The translations under genes were made by a program, and so were the position numbers. A stretch of 64,000 nucleotides of DNA, from contig JAJEKV010000528.1 in the NCBI GenBank assembly GCA_021234155.1, forward strand, positions 94,373 to 158,372. Direction: 5' to 3'. This stretch comes from Isoetes taiwanensis. Taxonomy: Eukaryota; Streptophyta; Lycopodiopsida; Isoetales; Isoetaceae. This document shows, one piece after another, positions 35,460 through 46,595 of this stretch (position 1 is its first letter; each line of letters starts with the position of its first letter). The notes under the pieces are model-generated. The model did no database searches, was not told the DNA's origin, and saw only the letters and a program-made list of their open reading frames with translations.

Positions 35460-37060
35460 TGGAAAGCTTGCAGCAAAGTGATGATCGAAGTCTTTTTGGT
35501 TGAGAAGTACTTCAGGTAAGTTACGCTCACTCGCAACTTGGAGAAAAACAACGAGGATTTAAATGTTTGTTCATTATTAATAAATTCTATTATTACATGC
35601 GAAACGAGAGGTGCCCTGAGAGGCCCCAACATACGATCTGCGGTCGTAGGATCGATGAATCCGACGATTGTGGTAGTCCAAGGTGCATCTTGTTTAGAAT
35701 ATGTATAGTTTTGATGAAATGTGGCATCATCTCGCTTACACCTGAGTAAAAGCTTTATGCATGTAGGTGTTTACGCTTTTATGCATGTAGGTTTTTCTAT
35801 TTAAGATGTTGTGAAATATCATTGACATTACACGGGTATGCGGTTTATTCAAGCATTGATCCGCTTCATAACAAGCATTGCTCGCTTCATAAAGGTGGAG
35901 TAGTATTGCTCATCTTCGTGAAAAAATGTGTGCTTTTTCAAAAAAACAAAACTTGAATGCTTTGGGACAATCAGATTATACATTCACACATTTACTTCTT
36001 TGGGACAAGCTAGAGAGGCTTTGATGAGGAAACAAGTTGGAAAGGTTATTGTACAGACAATTGCTTTATTAATGTTATGCACATTCTATTCCATTCGGCA
36101 CAATGAGATGGTGAATTCTCAAGTTTAATATAATTGTTCAAGTGCATGGTTTACAAATATGTTTAGTTTGGAGACTCCACTAGTATAGTAAATTAATATG
36201 GATCTCACTCGGATGTGCTATCAGTTACAAGGAAATAATTGTTCAAGTCGTTGATATCGCGATTGTAGTAACCAACATATAACTACCATTAACATTAATT
36301 AACACAAATCATTGCATCCAACACATTTAAATTAAAATCCCCCTAAAATCCCCTTTGAGTTGGGTGCATATTCACACAGGGGGTTACGTAGGGCAGTGAG
36401 AGCCCCTAAAAACTTACAATACATGTACAAAATTAACATCATTAAGTACATTCCCTCAAACTTAAAGTATTTTGCAAACTTTAATATACAAGATTCAAAA
36501 AACTTGTACATGCATACCCCTACAAACGAGGGTTGCTATGTACGGCCCAAATTAAGGAATAAATGGCAAAATATGCCCATCCGACAGCTCCGGGTGCCCG
36601 GAGTAACCCCCGCGGTGAGTATGCACCCAAACCACCCTAAAGTGGGTTGGCGCTACTCAACCCGACCATCTAAAATCTATATCTTGCAAAAGTGGATTTC
36701 CCTTGTAACTTTCTCGCTCTAATAGTCCCATCGAAAGTGGCACATACGCCCATTCACTCTAAATGTATGCAACCCCAATGGAGTTGGCCAAGGCATCAAA
36801 CTTCACACCTAATGAACCAAATGCTAGAGCTTTGTTATATTTCTCGATGCCGATACGAAGTCGACTCTAATGTCATCTTCCCTTCAACTTGAACTTGAAC
36901 TTGCACTTGCATCATCATTAACTTGCATTTCATCATTAAGCATTGTTCCCAACTTGCCTTTCTGTTACATATGGCCCGCCTCCCCCAGCCCTACTCTCCC
37001 TCTCTCTCTCACTCACCCCTTGCATAGACCCCCTTGATTTGCCCCCTTTCTTTTTCTCTC
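35460..37060. other. No recognisable gene
   Basis: AT-rich. The phrase TTTATGCATGTAGGT.TTT is repeated at about 35756 and 35779, and TTCATAACAAGCATT / CTTCATAAAGG echo each other near 35860-35900. No coding or RNA gene was supported. Confidence 0.4.
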
Positions 37061-37084
37061 TCTAGGGTTTACAATCTCTCTCTA

Positions 37085-37500
37085 GACCCAAAACCCCAAA
37101 CCCCCAAAAGGTGCTCCGCCTGCCTTTCGAGTCCCCAAATTGGATTCCAAGCACCCTTGAGGCAGCCAAGAGACCCCTTAAACTTTGGCAACCCCAAAAC
37201 CCCAAACCCCAAAAAGGTGCTTCAAAACTTTCCGAGTCCCCAAATTGGATTCTAAGCACCCTTGAGGCAGCCGAGAACCCCCGACTTTGGAACCCCAAAA
37301 CCCCAAAACCCCCAAAAAGGTGCTAACCCGCCCAAACCCTGAGTCCCCAAATTGGATTTTAAGCACCCTTGAGGCACCCCAGAACCCCCAACTTTGGAAC
37401 CCCAAAACCCCCACACCCCAAAAGGTGCCTCCCTGCGTTTTTGAGTCCCAGATTGAATTCTAGGCACCTTTCCGCGGCCAGAGACCCCTCAAACTTTGGA
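37085..37500. repeat. C-rich tandem repeat, about 105-bp period, about 3.5 copies
   Basis: Units start at GAGTCCC at 37129, 37234, 37341 and 37443 (periods 105, 107 and 102 bp). Each contains CCAAATTGGATT, AGCACCCTTGAGGCA, ACTTTGGAACCCC and runs such as CCCCAAAACCCC. The minus strand therefore carries repeated G4-type runs that could form G-quadruplexes. Long open frames across it on both strands are repeats of a roughly 35-residue peptide and are read here as artefacts. It marks the AT-rich to GC-rich change. Confidence 0.85.
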
Positions 37501-39150
37501 AGTCATGGCCACGAAGATGGGCCGGCTGGGGAAACCTGAGGCGAGGGGCCGGGCCAGACAAACGGTCCTGATCAGCCATCATGGACAGGGGAGAGTCATC
37601 CTCCATGAAGAAGGAGGCTCCTGGAGCTAAAGGCCCTCGCCGAGGCCAGCCCGGCGGAAGGGATTGATTGCTCGCAGACCATAGGAACTCCCTGCCGGCA
37701 GAGAATTGAGCCATGTCAAAGGGAGTGGAGGCTAACAAGTTGCTCGTATTGAGGCTAGCGATTGCCCATCCGGGCTGGCATGGCGGTGGGAGATGGAGTC
37801 CGGCATCCCATGTGCTCAAAAGGCAAATGGTCGAGAAGAACGCATCACAGTCTGGAGACCCGCACGCCGCATGTGGAAGATGGCCTTGGCCTTGCACACT
37901 TCGAAGGTCGAAGCGGGCAGAGGTCAGCCGACATGCGGCCCGCCTAGACTCTATGTTCATCTCCGGACACCATGACGACACAGAGAGGGAGCGTGCAATG
38001 CAGAGACGGTGGTCACGGTGTCCTCGCTCTCGGCCGAGGTGAGGCAGCCACCACCATGGCATCGGGAGCGCAGTCGCTTCTTGCAGACAGCCGCATAGCC
38101 AGCCTTCTGATCTTCGTGAGTAAGTTCGAACAGCAAGCCCGCCCTCGACCAGGCCGGGCTCGAGCACGCCTCGCTACTGCAGCCTCGAGCTCCAGGCTGC
38201 GCAACCATCCACGCATTGCAGCCGTCTCCAATGAGAAATTATAGTCACCGCAGCTAGCAGTAGGCGTGAGATGGCTGCTGCCAGCTTAGTCTCTACAAGA
38301 GTCAGGTTCCCGACTTCACAGTGGCCAAGAACGCCGCTCGATCAAGCACCGCCACGTACCACGCCGGGCAAAATGACGCTCTCAAGATCGCTGTTCCCCG
38401 CTTCTCCAAATTACTCCACTTTGATCCAAATGCATTACTCCAAATTACTCCACGCCTATCATCTCAGCCTAATCACTACTAATTCCCAAGATAGACCGGC
38501 CCTCGCCCACCTTTGACCCGCCCAGCAGCGAGAACTCCGGGGCCTTGACGGAGAGGCCCAACCTGCAGTAGTTTGAGGCATGCGAGCGGCGGGGAGAGTC
38601 TCGCCAAACATCCGGAACACACATTCTCGACGGATGACATTCCGGGCGAAGTTCACATTTTCTCGGCAGCCCGTCATGGGGCTTTCCGAGTACCGTCGTG
38701 ACTGCATTGCCATATTCGGTTGCGGATGGGGAATAGGGTGATGGATATTGCGCCAGGGGCAGGATGTTGAAGGGGATCATCCCCGTGGACGGACCGACCT
38801 CACACCGGCAACAGAGGCACGCAGCGAGCTTGCCAGGTCGTGAGGCATTCGCCACGGGGTGCCGCAGATTGATTCGAGCCAGGATGCACATTTTCCGGCG
38901 TACCGCTATGCAAGTACCCCCAGCCCCAAGCGCAGTGCACGCCGGCCCCGCTTCGCCTCCCTCCTACCACGGCCCCCTTCTCCCTCGCTCCTACTCCCTC
39001 GCCTCCTCCCTCCCGCCTCCTACTCCCACTCCCACGCGCCCTCAGCCCACATGTTCCTCCGCCTCCATCTACTTCTCCCCTTTCACGGCCCTCGCCTGGC
39101 CCTCCCCAGCGACTTAGGGTTTCAGGCGATAACATCCCTGGCGACAAATA
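37501..39150. other. GC-rich block, unassigned; may be the 5' part of the following LINE
   Basis: A 235-codon minus-strand open frame (38167-37460) and a 140-codon one (38891-38469) exist. However, stop codons are rare at this GC content and neither resembles a known protein. A C/T-rich tract at 38930-39110 lies directly before the endonuclease coding start and could belong to the LINE 5' region. No ORF1-type motif was recognised. Confidence 0.35.
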
Positions 39151-39159
39151 GGAATTGTG

Positions 39160-42100
39160 TCTCCAGGGTGGTCTCATGGAATTGTCGAGGCTTCCTTGTG
39201 AAGGGGCATCAACTTCGCGTGGCGACGATATGGATCTCATCTTTTTCATGGAGACGTGGGAGGCATGTCAGCACACGGGCTACTGATCTGCCGTTACCAA
39301 CATTTCTGGGTCTTCAATGCGCAATGCGGATTGTGAGGGGGGTTATGGTGGAGTGGTTTGCTACTACCGGGACAACCTTGGCATTATCTTGATTCCCTCG
39401 AAGACGTAGTACACAACCGACACTTGTGGGTTCGTGGTGCATAATACCGATGCAACCCTTTTTCCTCGGCGCTGTTATTTCCCACGCAGACGGCACCTTC
39501 TATCGCAGCCACCCCGGAGCGCGGATAGGATGGACCCTTATGTCGATCTATATGATGACATACAAGAGCACCAGCAGTTGGGTAGGGTCGTCCTTCTTGG
39601 AGAGACCCAATGCACCTGACAGAGTAGAGCAGCCCATGCGACTTGACCCCCTGTGACGATGTCCAGTAGCTACGCCACAGAAGCAAATCGCCACGAGGGT
39701 GGGATGGCCGGCTGTGTCACTCGCTAAGTGCGAACGTTGCTCTCGCTTATGTGGCATTTTTTGACTTGATAATTTGCAATGGCCTTTCACAAAGGCCCGA
39801 TTCCTCGCAAGTGCACGGCGCATGTGACAATCGTGGGGAGGGTCTAGTGTGGTGGACTATGTGCTCGTGGTGCTAAAGATATGCATCTCATCGATGCCTG
39901 GGTGGGCACTGACGAGCGGGATGAGGAGGTCGACTCGTGATCACCTCTCCCACTTTATTTGGACCTGTTTGGCAAGCCGCCCGCATCCCCCACTATGCCA
40001 CCCTTCGCCGTCCTCGCTTGAGAGACTAGATTATCGCCAGAAAGTGAGGACTACGAGATGCTTATGGACGCTTCTCCCGCACTTCACTCTCCACACTAGA
40101 GCAACAGATGCATCACCGATTTCGCTATTACGATGCAATGACAGTGTTTTATAATTTCGCCGCCAGGTCAAGTAAATATTCCTTAAGCAGAATCGATGGT
40201 TTGATGCGAGTGTAAAGAACGCCAAGCGCAGCCCGGCTACATTCTGACCGTACGCCAGTAGTGCTGCACGTAGCACAAGCATCACGCCTATCCGGCGACA
40301 CAAAGGCGCTGCATCTGCTGTGCATCGTGGGAGAGAGATGTTCTACCGGGCTGACATCATCCTCAACCTTTCGGGCGCAGAGTGTCAAGGCCGCCCCGCC
40401 TGGCCAGGGACATCACACCGGGCAAAGGGGAATAAGATCGTTGAAATTTATGACCCGCCAGTGGACGCCAGAGACGCCCATACCCCTGGGGATGGCCCCA
40501 TTGGTTCGTGGACGAGGATGTTGAGGAGGCCACCGAACGGGCTCGCTAATGGGAAGGCAAACCGACCTCATGGTATGCGTGCCGTTACTTCAAATGGGCA
40601 GGCAGGAAATTGTGCCGGTCCTCACTAATTGCTCAACGAGCATTGCAGAAGGTCTCCGGACAATGGACCACAAGCGGTTGTTCCACCACAAGGCTTATCT
40701 CCACAATCGTCCTACCACCACGGACGATCATGGTCAGCCAAGATTTGCCAACCGCTATCGGGCATTCTCGAAAGCAGCGACTTGACCACCGTGTGTGAGG
40801 CAGCAGATGTGGGTGCCCTCACAGGTAGGCTTTTGACCCCGCCACCAACGATTGACCATATCTTTACACTGCGGCACGATTGAAGATATGTAATGATCTA
40901 CCGGCAGGACTTGTATTGCCGTTTCGGATCTCTGCTAAGGCTTTTGATACGTTCCCTCGAAAAGATGTGGGCTAGATCAAGGCCAACCGGGCTCCCGCCG
41001 CCTCGTAAGCGCACGCCGTGATACGTTGTATGAGAGTGTTTTGGCGGGGATGCGACCGGCCGGGCCAAGCATTCACTCAGTAGTATCGGGGTCCCCAGGT
41101 TGCCCCCCTCGCCAACACTTGGCCTCTACGGGTCCGGGCTTAGAGCCCGCTTACCGGCGTGGGGGATGGCATACAGCTTTTGCATCAGGTCATCCGGCCA
41201 CCATCTTATGCGGCGATGTTGGCCTTCTTGCCCACACCCCTATCTGATCTCACCCGATGCCCTAGACACATTTTGTCGGGCTACATACATGCGGCGCCAA
41301 TCCGCCAAGACCGGTGGTGGTTCTCATATCCTCTTCCGTCACCCCATGCCTCCTGCACTCACATATCGGGACAGCACATTGGACGCCACGCCCACCTACA
41401 AGTACCTAGGGGTGGAGTTCCCTCCTCGCTTCTCATTGGGGCGCCTATCCGGCTTGTGTATGAGGGTCGGGAAAGCGCTTTATGCCATGCAACAACGACC
41501 ACCAGCGAGCTCTATGATTGGGGCCATCGGGCCACATCTGCCGGGCATCGGGTCAGCCCGCCGGCCCTTCAGACGTGGTCGAGGTTTGGGGCCCTGGCCT
41601 CTTTACGCACTGAATGACTTGGAGCAAAAGTGTAAGGCATTTTGGCACGCACTTGGGTGAAAACCTTCACCCCTATCAGATTCTCTCGGCCAGAAACGGA
41701 TTCTTGCCGCTTCACGGCAGCCCTTGATAGACACATCGTCATTTTCAGAAAGTGGTTACTATGGTGATGCTCGGGCTCCCCGCGACCGGGCGGGCTTACA
41801 CCGCGGGCCATGGGTCCCACCGCCAGTGGCCTGTTGAGGGGTAAGAGAGAACGTGCTGGTTCGCAGAGATGTCGTGCAGAGCAATGTGCGCAGTGTGGGC
41901 AAACGTCGATCGCGGGATAACATGGGAGTACTTAGACGCTTTTGTTTCCTTGGCAAGCTCTCGATCCCCTGCTCAGGAGCAGGTCAAAATGGCCCATTAC
42001 AAGGAGCACATCAACCCCTGCATAGCCCGGGGCCCACAAACACCGCTGTTCTCGAAGTCAGCCCCTTTAAAAAGCGCGCAGACTCATTGCCTCCATTCGC

Positions 42101-42597
42101 GACAAGCCCACCATCTTCGCATCGTCGAGGCGGGCGGTGGATTGGGAACCCCGCCAGACCCAGTTCGCCGCTGCCGTCAAAGCCGGGTGCTACGATGAGT
42201 CTCACACTTTCGAGTTGTCCAATTCCGGTCGGATCCGGGCGGATATCATGGTCCCGGAATGCCTGACATTCTTTGATGAACACACCGTCCAAGTCACGTG
42301 CCGGGGTCATACATTCCGAGGTAATTGACCTACAGGTCTGCTTTGCCCCGCTCAAGGCCACGATTAGGCACTACGGTGTGGTGCATGATCAGATATATTT
42401 GGGTGTTTCTCGTGATTTTATATGTTAGGGCCGGTTTGTCGGCGAGCTGCCGCCTGCCGCGGTTTTCCCTCAAACCCGCCGGGCTGGGTTTTTAATCCGC
42501 AAGAACCGGGCTGTCCGGCTTTTTGTATTGGGTCCCATAGACCGATTGGTCTCCCCGTGGACTATAAAAAGTACCTTCCTTCCTTCCTTCCTTCCTT
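39160..42597 (+). mobile_element. LINE (family B), APE endonuclease, RT and apparent restriction-like endonuclease, decayed
   Basis: Seen, in order with frame changes. Endonuclease: VVSWNCRGF (about 39170), DLIFFMETW (about 39230-39260), GGVVCYYRDNLGIIL, LYDDIQEHQQLGRVVLLG (about 39550-39604) and VDYVLVVLK (about 39849-39875). Reverse transcriptase: AKAFDTFPR (about 40935-40962), PPSPTLGLYG (about 41101-41130), a degraded YADD box LCGDVGLLAHTP (about 41208-41243), then TYKYLGVEF and GKALYAMQQR (about 41394-41500). Near the C-terminus, GRIRADIMV and TFFDEHTVQVTC (about 42230-42302) resemble the 'RIRPD.V...  .DVTV' core of restriction-like endonucleases. The 3' region has small hairpins and ends in (TTCC)n at about 42574-42597. 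Known: LINEs with both endonuclease types are the Dualen/RandI group. Assigning this copy there is inference. Multiple frameshifts make it inactive. It stands out as a GC-rich block. Confidence 0.72.
42574..42597 (+). repeat. (TTCC)n tail of the family B LINE
   Basis: Six TTCC units follow TATAAAAAGTACC. Short tetranucleotide tails are common 3' ends for several non-L1 LINE clades, and this marks the end of the GC-rich block. Confidence 0.75.
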
Positions 42598-42599
42598 CA

Positions 42600-43340
42600 A
42601 TACATGTCCATGAACTAAGCTGTGGACATGGCATCAAAGGAAGAATACTTTACCCCAATCGAACATCCTTCCTATCCAAGATTGAGGAATTGTATCAAGG
42701 TATTTCACATGCCTCCCACCTTCGTCACATTGTACATGTACTTGAAGGCATGTCATCATGTTGAACCTTAGGCTCATGTTCCTGCAATCTAAGTTGTTTC
42801 TACCTTCTACTAAGACGTACATTAATGCCATGTGCAGCTCGAGACTCTCACATGGTGCTATCCACATTGAGACTTGCCTCATCAACTTCTTGCAATGGTA
42901 TTGCCATCTACATTGGTCTCACATGAACTCAAAGATAGAGTGATGCGGACATATTATTTTCGAATGCAAAGATCCATTAACCCTTATTTGGGGCAAATTG
43001 CATTGTACCTCTTACTCATCAATGTGGGCATTTGTACAACCCATACATTGTTTGGCTCTTCAAACTGGTCAAAACCATCTGTTAAACTCTCTTGCCAAAG
43101 CTCGACTTTGCCACGTTTTCTTCATACTTTGAGATTACATTTTTCATATCTAACTCTAATTAGTTATTTATTTGTTTGATATGGTGGACTATATCAGACA
43201 TCATCTAGGTAATGCAAGAAGTTGGATTATACTGAATCCTATGGGTGTTGAACATACTTCATCTCCAATATGACCATCTAAAACAATCTTACCGTAATAC
43301 CGACAATTTTACCCATCCGACAATACTTCCATTGGAATGC
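42600..43340. other. No recognisable gene
   Basis: AT-balanced. Plus-strand open stretches at 42758-43179 look weakly protein-like (for example CGHIIFECKDP in one frame near 42945-42975), but no family was identified. Confidence 0.35.
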
Positions 43341-43350
43341 ATCATGCAAT

Positions 43351-43721
43351 GGATTTTGAAAGTTCCTTAAGATATAGTCCTCTATGAGGGGTATGTCCTA
43401 GCCCCCTCAAAGAGTCATCCACCTCATTGAGGCTTCATGTCATTCACCTCATTAAAGCATACATATGGCTTCAGATACACAACTGGTGATTGCTCTTGTG
43501 AGATGTTTAAGAAAGTACAAATGTCTACATAATCGCGGAAGCCGCCCAGAAGTAGGCGGTTTGGGGAAATTTCATCAACCTAGTGGGTCATGTATAAGGT
43601 TGTAGCTTGATTCTTTAGCTACCCCTCTTCAAGCTTGTGAAGGAAGGTGTCTATTTGCTATATAGGCATGTAACTTTTACTCAATATAATGGTACTCTTT
43701 ATCCATAAAAAAAAAAAAAAA
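43351..43721 (+). mobile_element. Short poly(A)-tailed insertion, candidate 5'-truncated LINE or SINE
   Basis: Ends in GGTACTCTTTATCC followed by a 15-nt A run (43707-43721), a typical plant LINE 3' end. ATCATGCAAT (43341-43350) and ATCATGCATT (43721-43730) flank about 370 bp and match at 9 of 10 positions, consistent with a target duplication. No coding motif is visible within it. Confidence 0.5.
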
Positions 43722-43734
43722 TCATGCATTCAGT

Positions 43735-44625
43735 ATGAGGAGTGCACCATGTTAACAAATCAATAAACCAATGTTAGGAAAAAAGTAGAAGGCCCGAGAA
43801 AGAAGCTTAACATTAAAGTATCTTAATCTTAACATATATAAGTCACATATCGCAGATTCCAAAAAAAATGGTGGAGCCAGCAAAAGTAAATGAATAGAAA
43901 AAGGCGCAAGCATCGCATCAGCCATAGCGGCGTGCTTTTCATATGTAGCTTGATATTCTATCAAAAGTGATTTTGTTGTGCTTTTTTATATATAGCTTAA
44001 TGTCTTAAAAGTAAACTTTTGAGCTCGCATCTGCAAGAGATAGACAAATTGCCCGACCGATGTGCTTTATCACTCATTCATCTTAGCAGGTTTGGTACAT
44101 TGGTTAAGAGTGGGTAGTCACGCATTGCGAGCTATGCAATAACTAAAAAGAAACTGTTATAAAAGTTTGATGGAACAACTCCACAATTGAGCTGCCAAAA
44201 ATATTAACATGTTGGATGATGTACTTGCCAAGGCTTATCACCGGATTAAAAGACTCCACCTTTTCCTTTTTTCGGAAAACCCCTAGTAATAAGCTCTTGT
44301 GAAGTTTAAGAGATTTATAGCTGAAGTTTATATAGAAAGAATCGGGTAAGAATCCTCGGCCACCGCAAAGATATGATATATAATATGTGAACCCAAGATA
44401 ACCGATCAAAAGACGCGACTCCGTAACCGGATCAATGACATAAAATATATACTGGACATGCAGAGGCTAATAATCAACACTCCCAAATGCCTCAAAATTA
44501 TTGACCACTAAGAGCCACAAAGATCATAGTATAGATATCCACCTGCACCCACTTAGCTCCCGCTCAATCTAAAACAATATAGATCAATTTTTTCGCCTCT
44601 TCTTTTATTTTATTTTTTTCGAACA
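43735..44625. other. No recognisable gene
   Basis: AT-rich. Short open stretches on both strands have no resemblance to known proteins. No structural repeat was seen. Confidence 0.4.
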
Positions 44626-44629
44626 AACA

Positions 44630-45255
44630 CCAATCACATGACCAACTTCTTGCAATAATAATAAATTCTTTTCACTTTTGATCCGATTCCGAGCAATAAA
44701 TATGCATCCTTAAGAAAAGGTTGAATTACATCATGAGGCATCAAAGCTTTGATATTTAGCGGATTATATGAAAAAGTATCAAAGACTTGTGGTAAATCTT
44801 TAAGGACCATAGCTACTCCTTCTTCATCATCAAGTGGAGAACCTATGGATGCTAATTGTTGTTGTAAAGCATTATACTCGCTTACAAAACTCACTACATT
44901 GCTGCCACTGAATGCCATTGTAGACTTCCCTTTATCCCCATAAATGCTATTTAGAAAGTCCCATATTTCTTTAGCAATTGTAAAAGCAATCACTGTTGGT
45001 GCGAGCGCAATTGTAAAAGCAATCAATGTTGGTGCGAGATTATTGCTCAAGCATTGCTGAAGTATAGCTCGCTTTGGCATCTTCTTGCTCCCACTTAGTT
45101 GCAAGATCGGCATCTGCAGTTTAGCTTATGTGCCATCTACAATCTTACTCATGTCTCTTTCTAAGAAGAAAGAATTGATGTGTTCCAAATATTAAATTTA
45201 TCTCCATCAAATTTTTCCACTGTTACAGGAGATAGAATTGAATAATTGGTAATTG
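44630..45255 (-). pseudogene. Ty1/copia gag (UBN2-like) remnant
   Basis: Minus strand: a decayed start, EKFDGDKFNIWNT (about 45222-45184), resembles the copia gag opening 'KFDG.NF..W'. Then DADLATKW-like and AKARAILQQCLSNNL phrases are followed by AKEIWDFLNSIYGDKG (about 44980-44933), VSEYNALQQQLASIG and GSPLDDEEGVAMVLKDLP (about 44855-44800). Known: UBN2-type gag proteins form the virus-like particle of copia retrotransposons. A frameshift near 45120-45150 and a stop near 45180 break it. The segment coding for LAPT.IAFTIA is duplicated in frame (33 bp, 44974-45006 and 45007-45039). No pol domain or LTR was found nearby. Confidence 0.8.
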
Positions 45256-46284
45256 CACAAGAATTGCCATGTATAATCCACCAAGATCTTCGCTCCCACT
45301 CGGGCTTTATATCCGTTGTTTAAAGAGTATCCACCTGACATCATTAACCACCAAGGCCCAATAAGGACAAGACCGTTGGCACAAAGACCAAGCAAGCCAT
45401 AATCCGGTTGGGCAAACAAAATGCTTTAAAGAAACCGTAAGCTTTTATGTTTTCAAAAGAAGAAGTCAAGGGAAGGGCTACACATCATAAACAATAACAC
45501 ACATGCCTAACCATGCACACCACGCGATAAAAGCATTTACGAAGTATAATCTGGTCAGGCATGCCATATAAAACAATAATAAACAATACAGTATTAATAT
45601 CCATAGTTTAGGGAGGGAAGGTGGGATCAAGAAGGGAACCTTGAGATTGCTGAGATGAAGAAGCACCGATATAAGAAGCTAGTGAAGATTCCTCCAATAA
45701 CAATTCCAATGGACCAAAACCGCTGGCTCCAATTGGGATATATGCATGTAGAGTTCTTGTCCTACCATCGAACAAATCTATACAAATATTCAAAACAACT
45801 GGTGGTCTGGGGAGTTTAGTTCAATGGTTCAATTTCCCAAAATGTGAGATGTCATGCTTAATGGTTCAGTAATAGTGTTAATACAATATTTATATACATA
45901 ATGTTGTGTATGGGGTCCAATTGTTTGGCCCCAACGATTGCTATGTATAGATCGTCAGATAAGGGAAAAAAAGAAGTGTAGAACTAGAGTCTATATATGG
46001 TAGAATGGTATTTGAGTCCATGTTGACAATTGTTTTTCAAGCTTGTTTTATACGGCAAACCGCTTTTATCCATCGGCCGTTGACATCTGCCATCTGTTAG
46101 ATGGAGTGAAATTGTCATTAAAGCTTGGGTTCATGCATGCCCAAGTTACTAAATGTCACCTGATTTTATCATTTCTTTTGCTCCTGAACCCACTGGCGCT
46201 TCTCAATGAAAATCCTCAACCAAATCTTAGAATTGAGTCCTAGAACTTGCAAAGCATGGTTGGCCTGGAATTGCGAGCCAATCC
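45256..46284. other. No recognisable gene
   Basis: AT-rich. Minus-strand open stretches (45419-45207, 45666-45478, 45793-45608) are not recognisable. It could contain the untranslated leader and LTR of the copia element whose gag lies at 44.6-45.3 kb, but no LTR termini were found. Confidence 0.35.
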
Positions 46285-46288
46285 ATCA

Positions 46289-46591
46289 GGGTAAAAGCAT
46301 GCTACGGTGTACCACTTTTGGAACCCTCAAAAGTACCTACACTAGGTACTTTTAAAACTGGTACTTTCTGGTTTTTCTTTCCATTAAAATCAATAGAAAA
46401 TGTCCATCTATAGTACTAGAGGATAACAATAATATTAGAGACAAAATAAATGAATTAACTCTCAAACTTATTGTTTATTGTGGCAACTATACAAGTTCCC
46501 CAAGATTTCCAAGATCTTGGGTACTTTTTGGGTAGTTTCAAGACGCCCCTAAAAAGTACTTTAGATGGTACACCCTAGCATGCTTTCACCC
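46289..46591. mobile_element. MITE, 303 bp, with clear terminal inverted repeats
   Basis: Left end GGGTAAAAGCATGCTACGG (from 46289) and right end complement GGGTGAAAGCATGCTAGGG (from 46591 inward) match at 17 of 19 positions. The similarity continues inward (GTGTACCA, then AAAGTACC-type motifs). The flanks carry ATCA at 46285-46288 and 46592-46595, a possible 4-bp target duplication. The interior is AT-rich and non-coding. It needs a transposase from elsewhere; the superfamily is uncertain from the termini alone. Confidence 0.8.
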
Positions 46592-46595
46592 ATCA

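Noticed and set aside
35928-36128. Resemblance of GQAREALMRKQVGKVIV to the C-terminus of zinc-type oxidoreductases
   Set aside because: The match is under 20 residues with no supporting motif before or after it.
37085-37500. Telomere-like tract
   Set aside because: CCCCAAAACCCC blocks are not the plant CCCTAAA repeat and are part of a 105-bp unit.
37460-38167. 235-codon minus-strand open frame
   Set aside because: It lies in GC-rich DNA where stops are rare, overlaps equally open plus-strand frames, and resembles no known protein.
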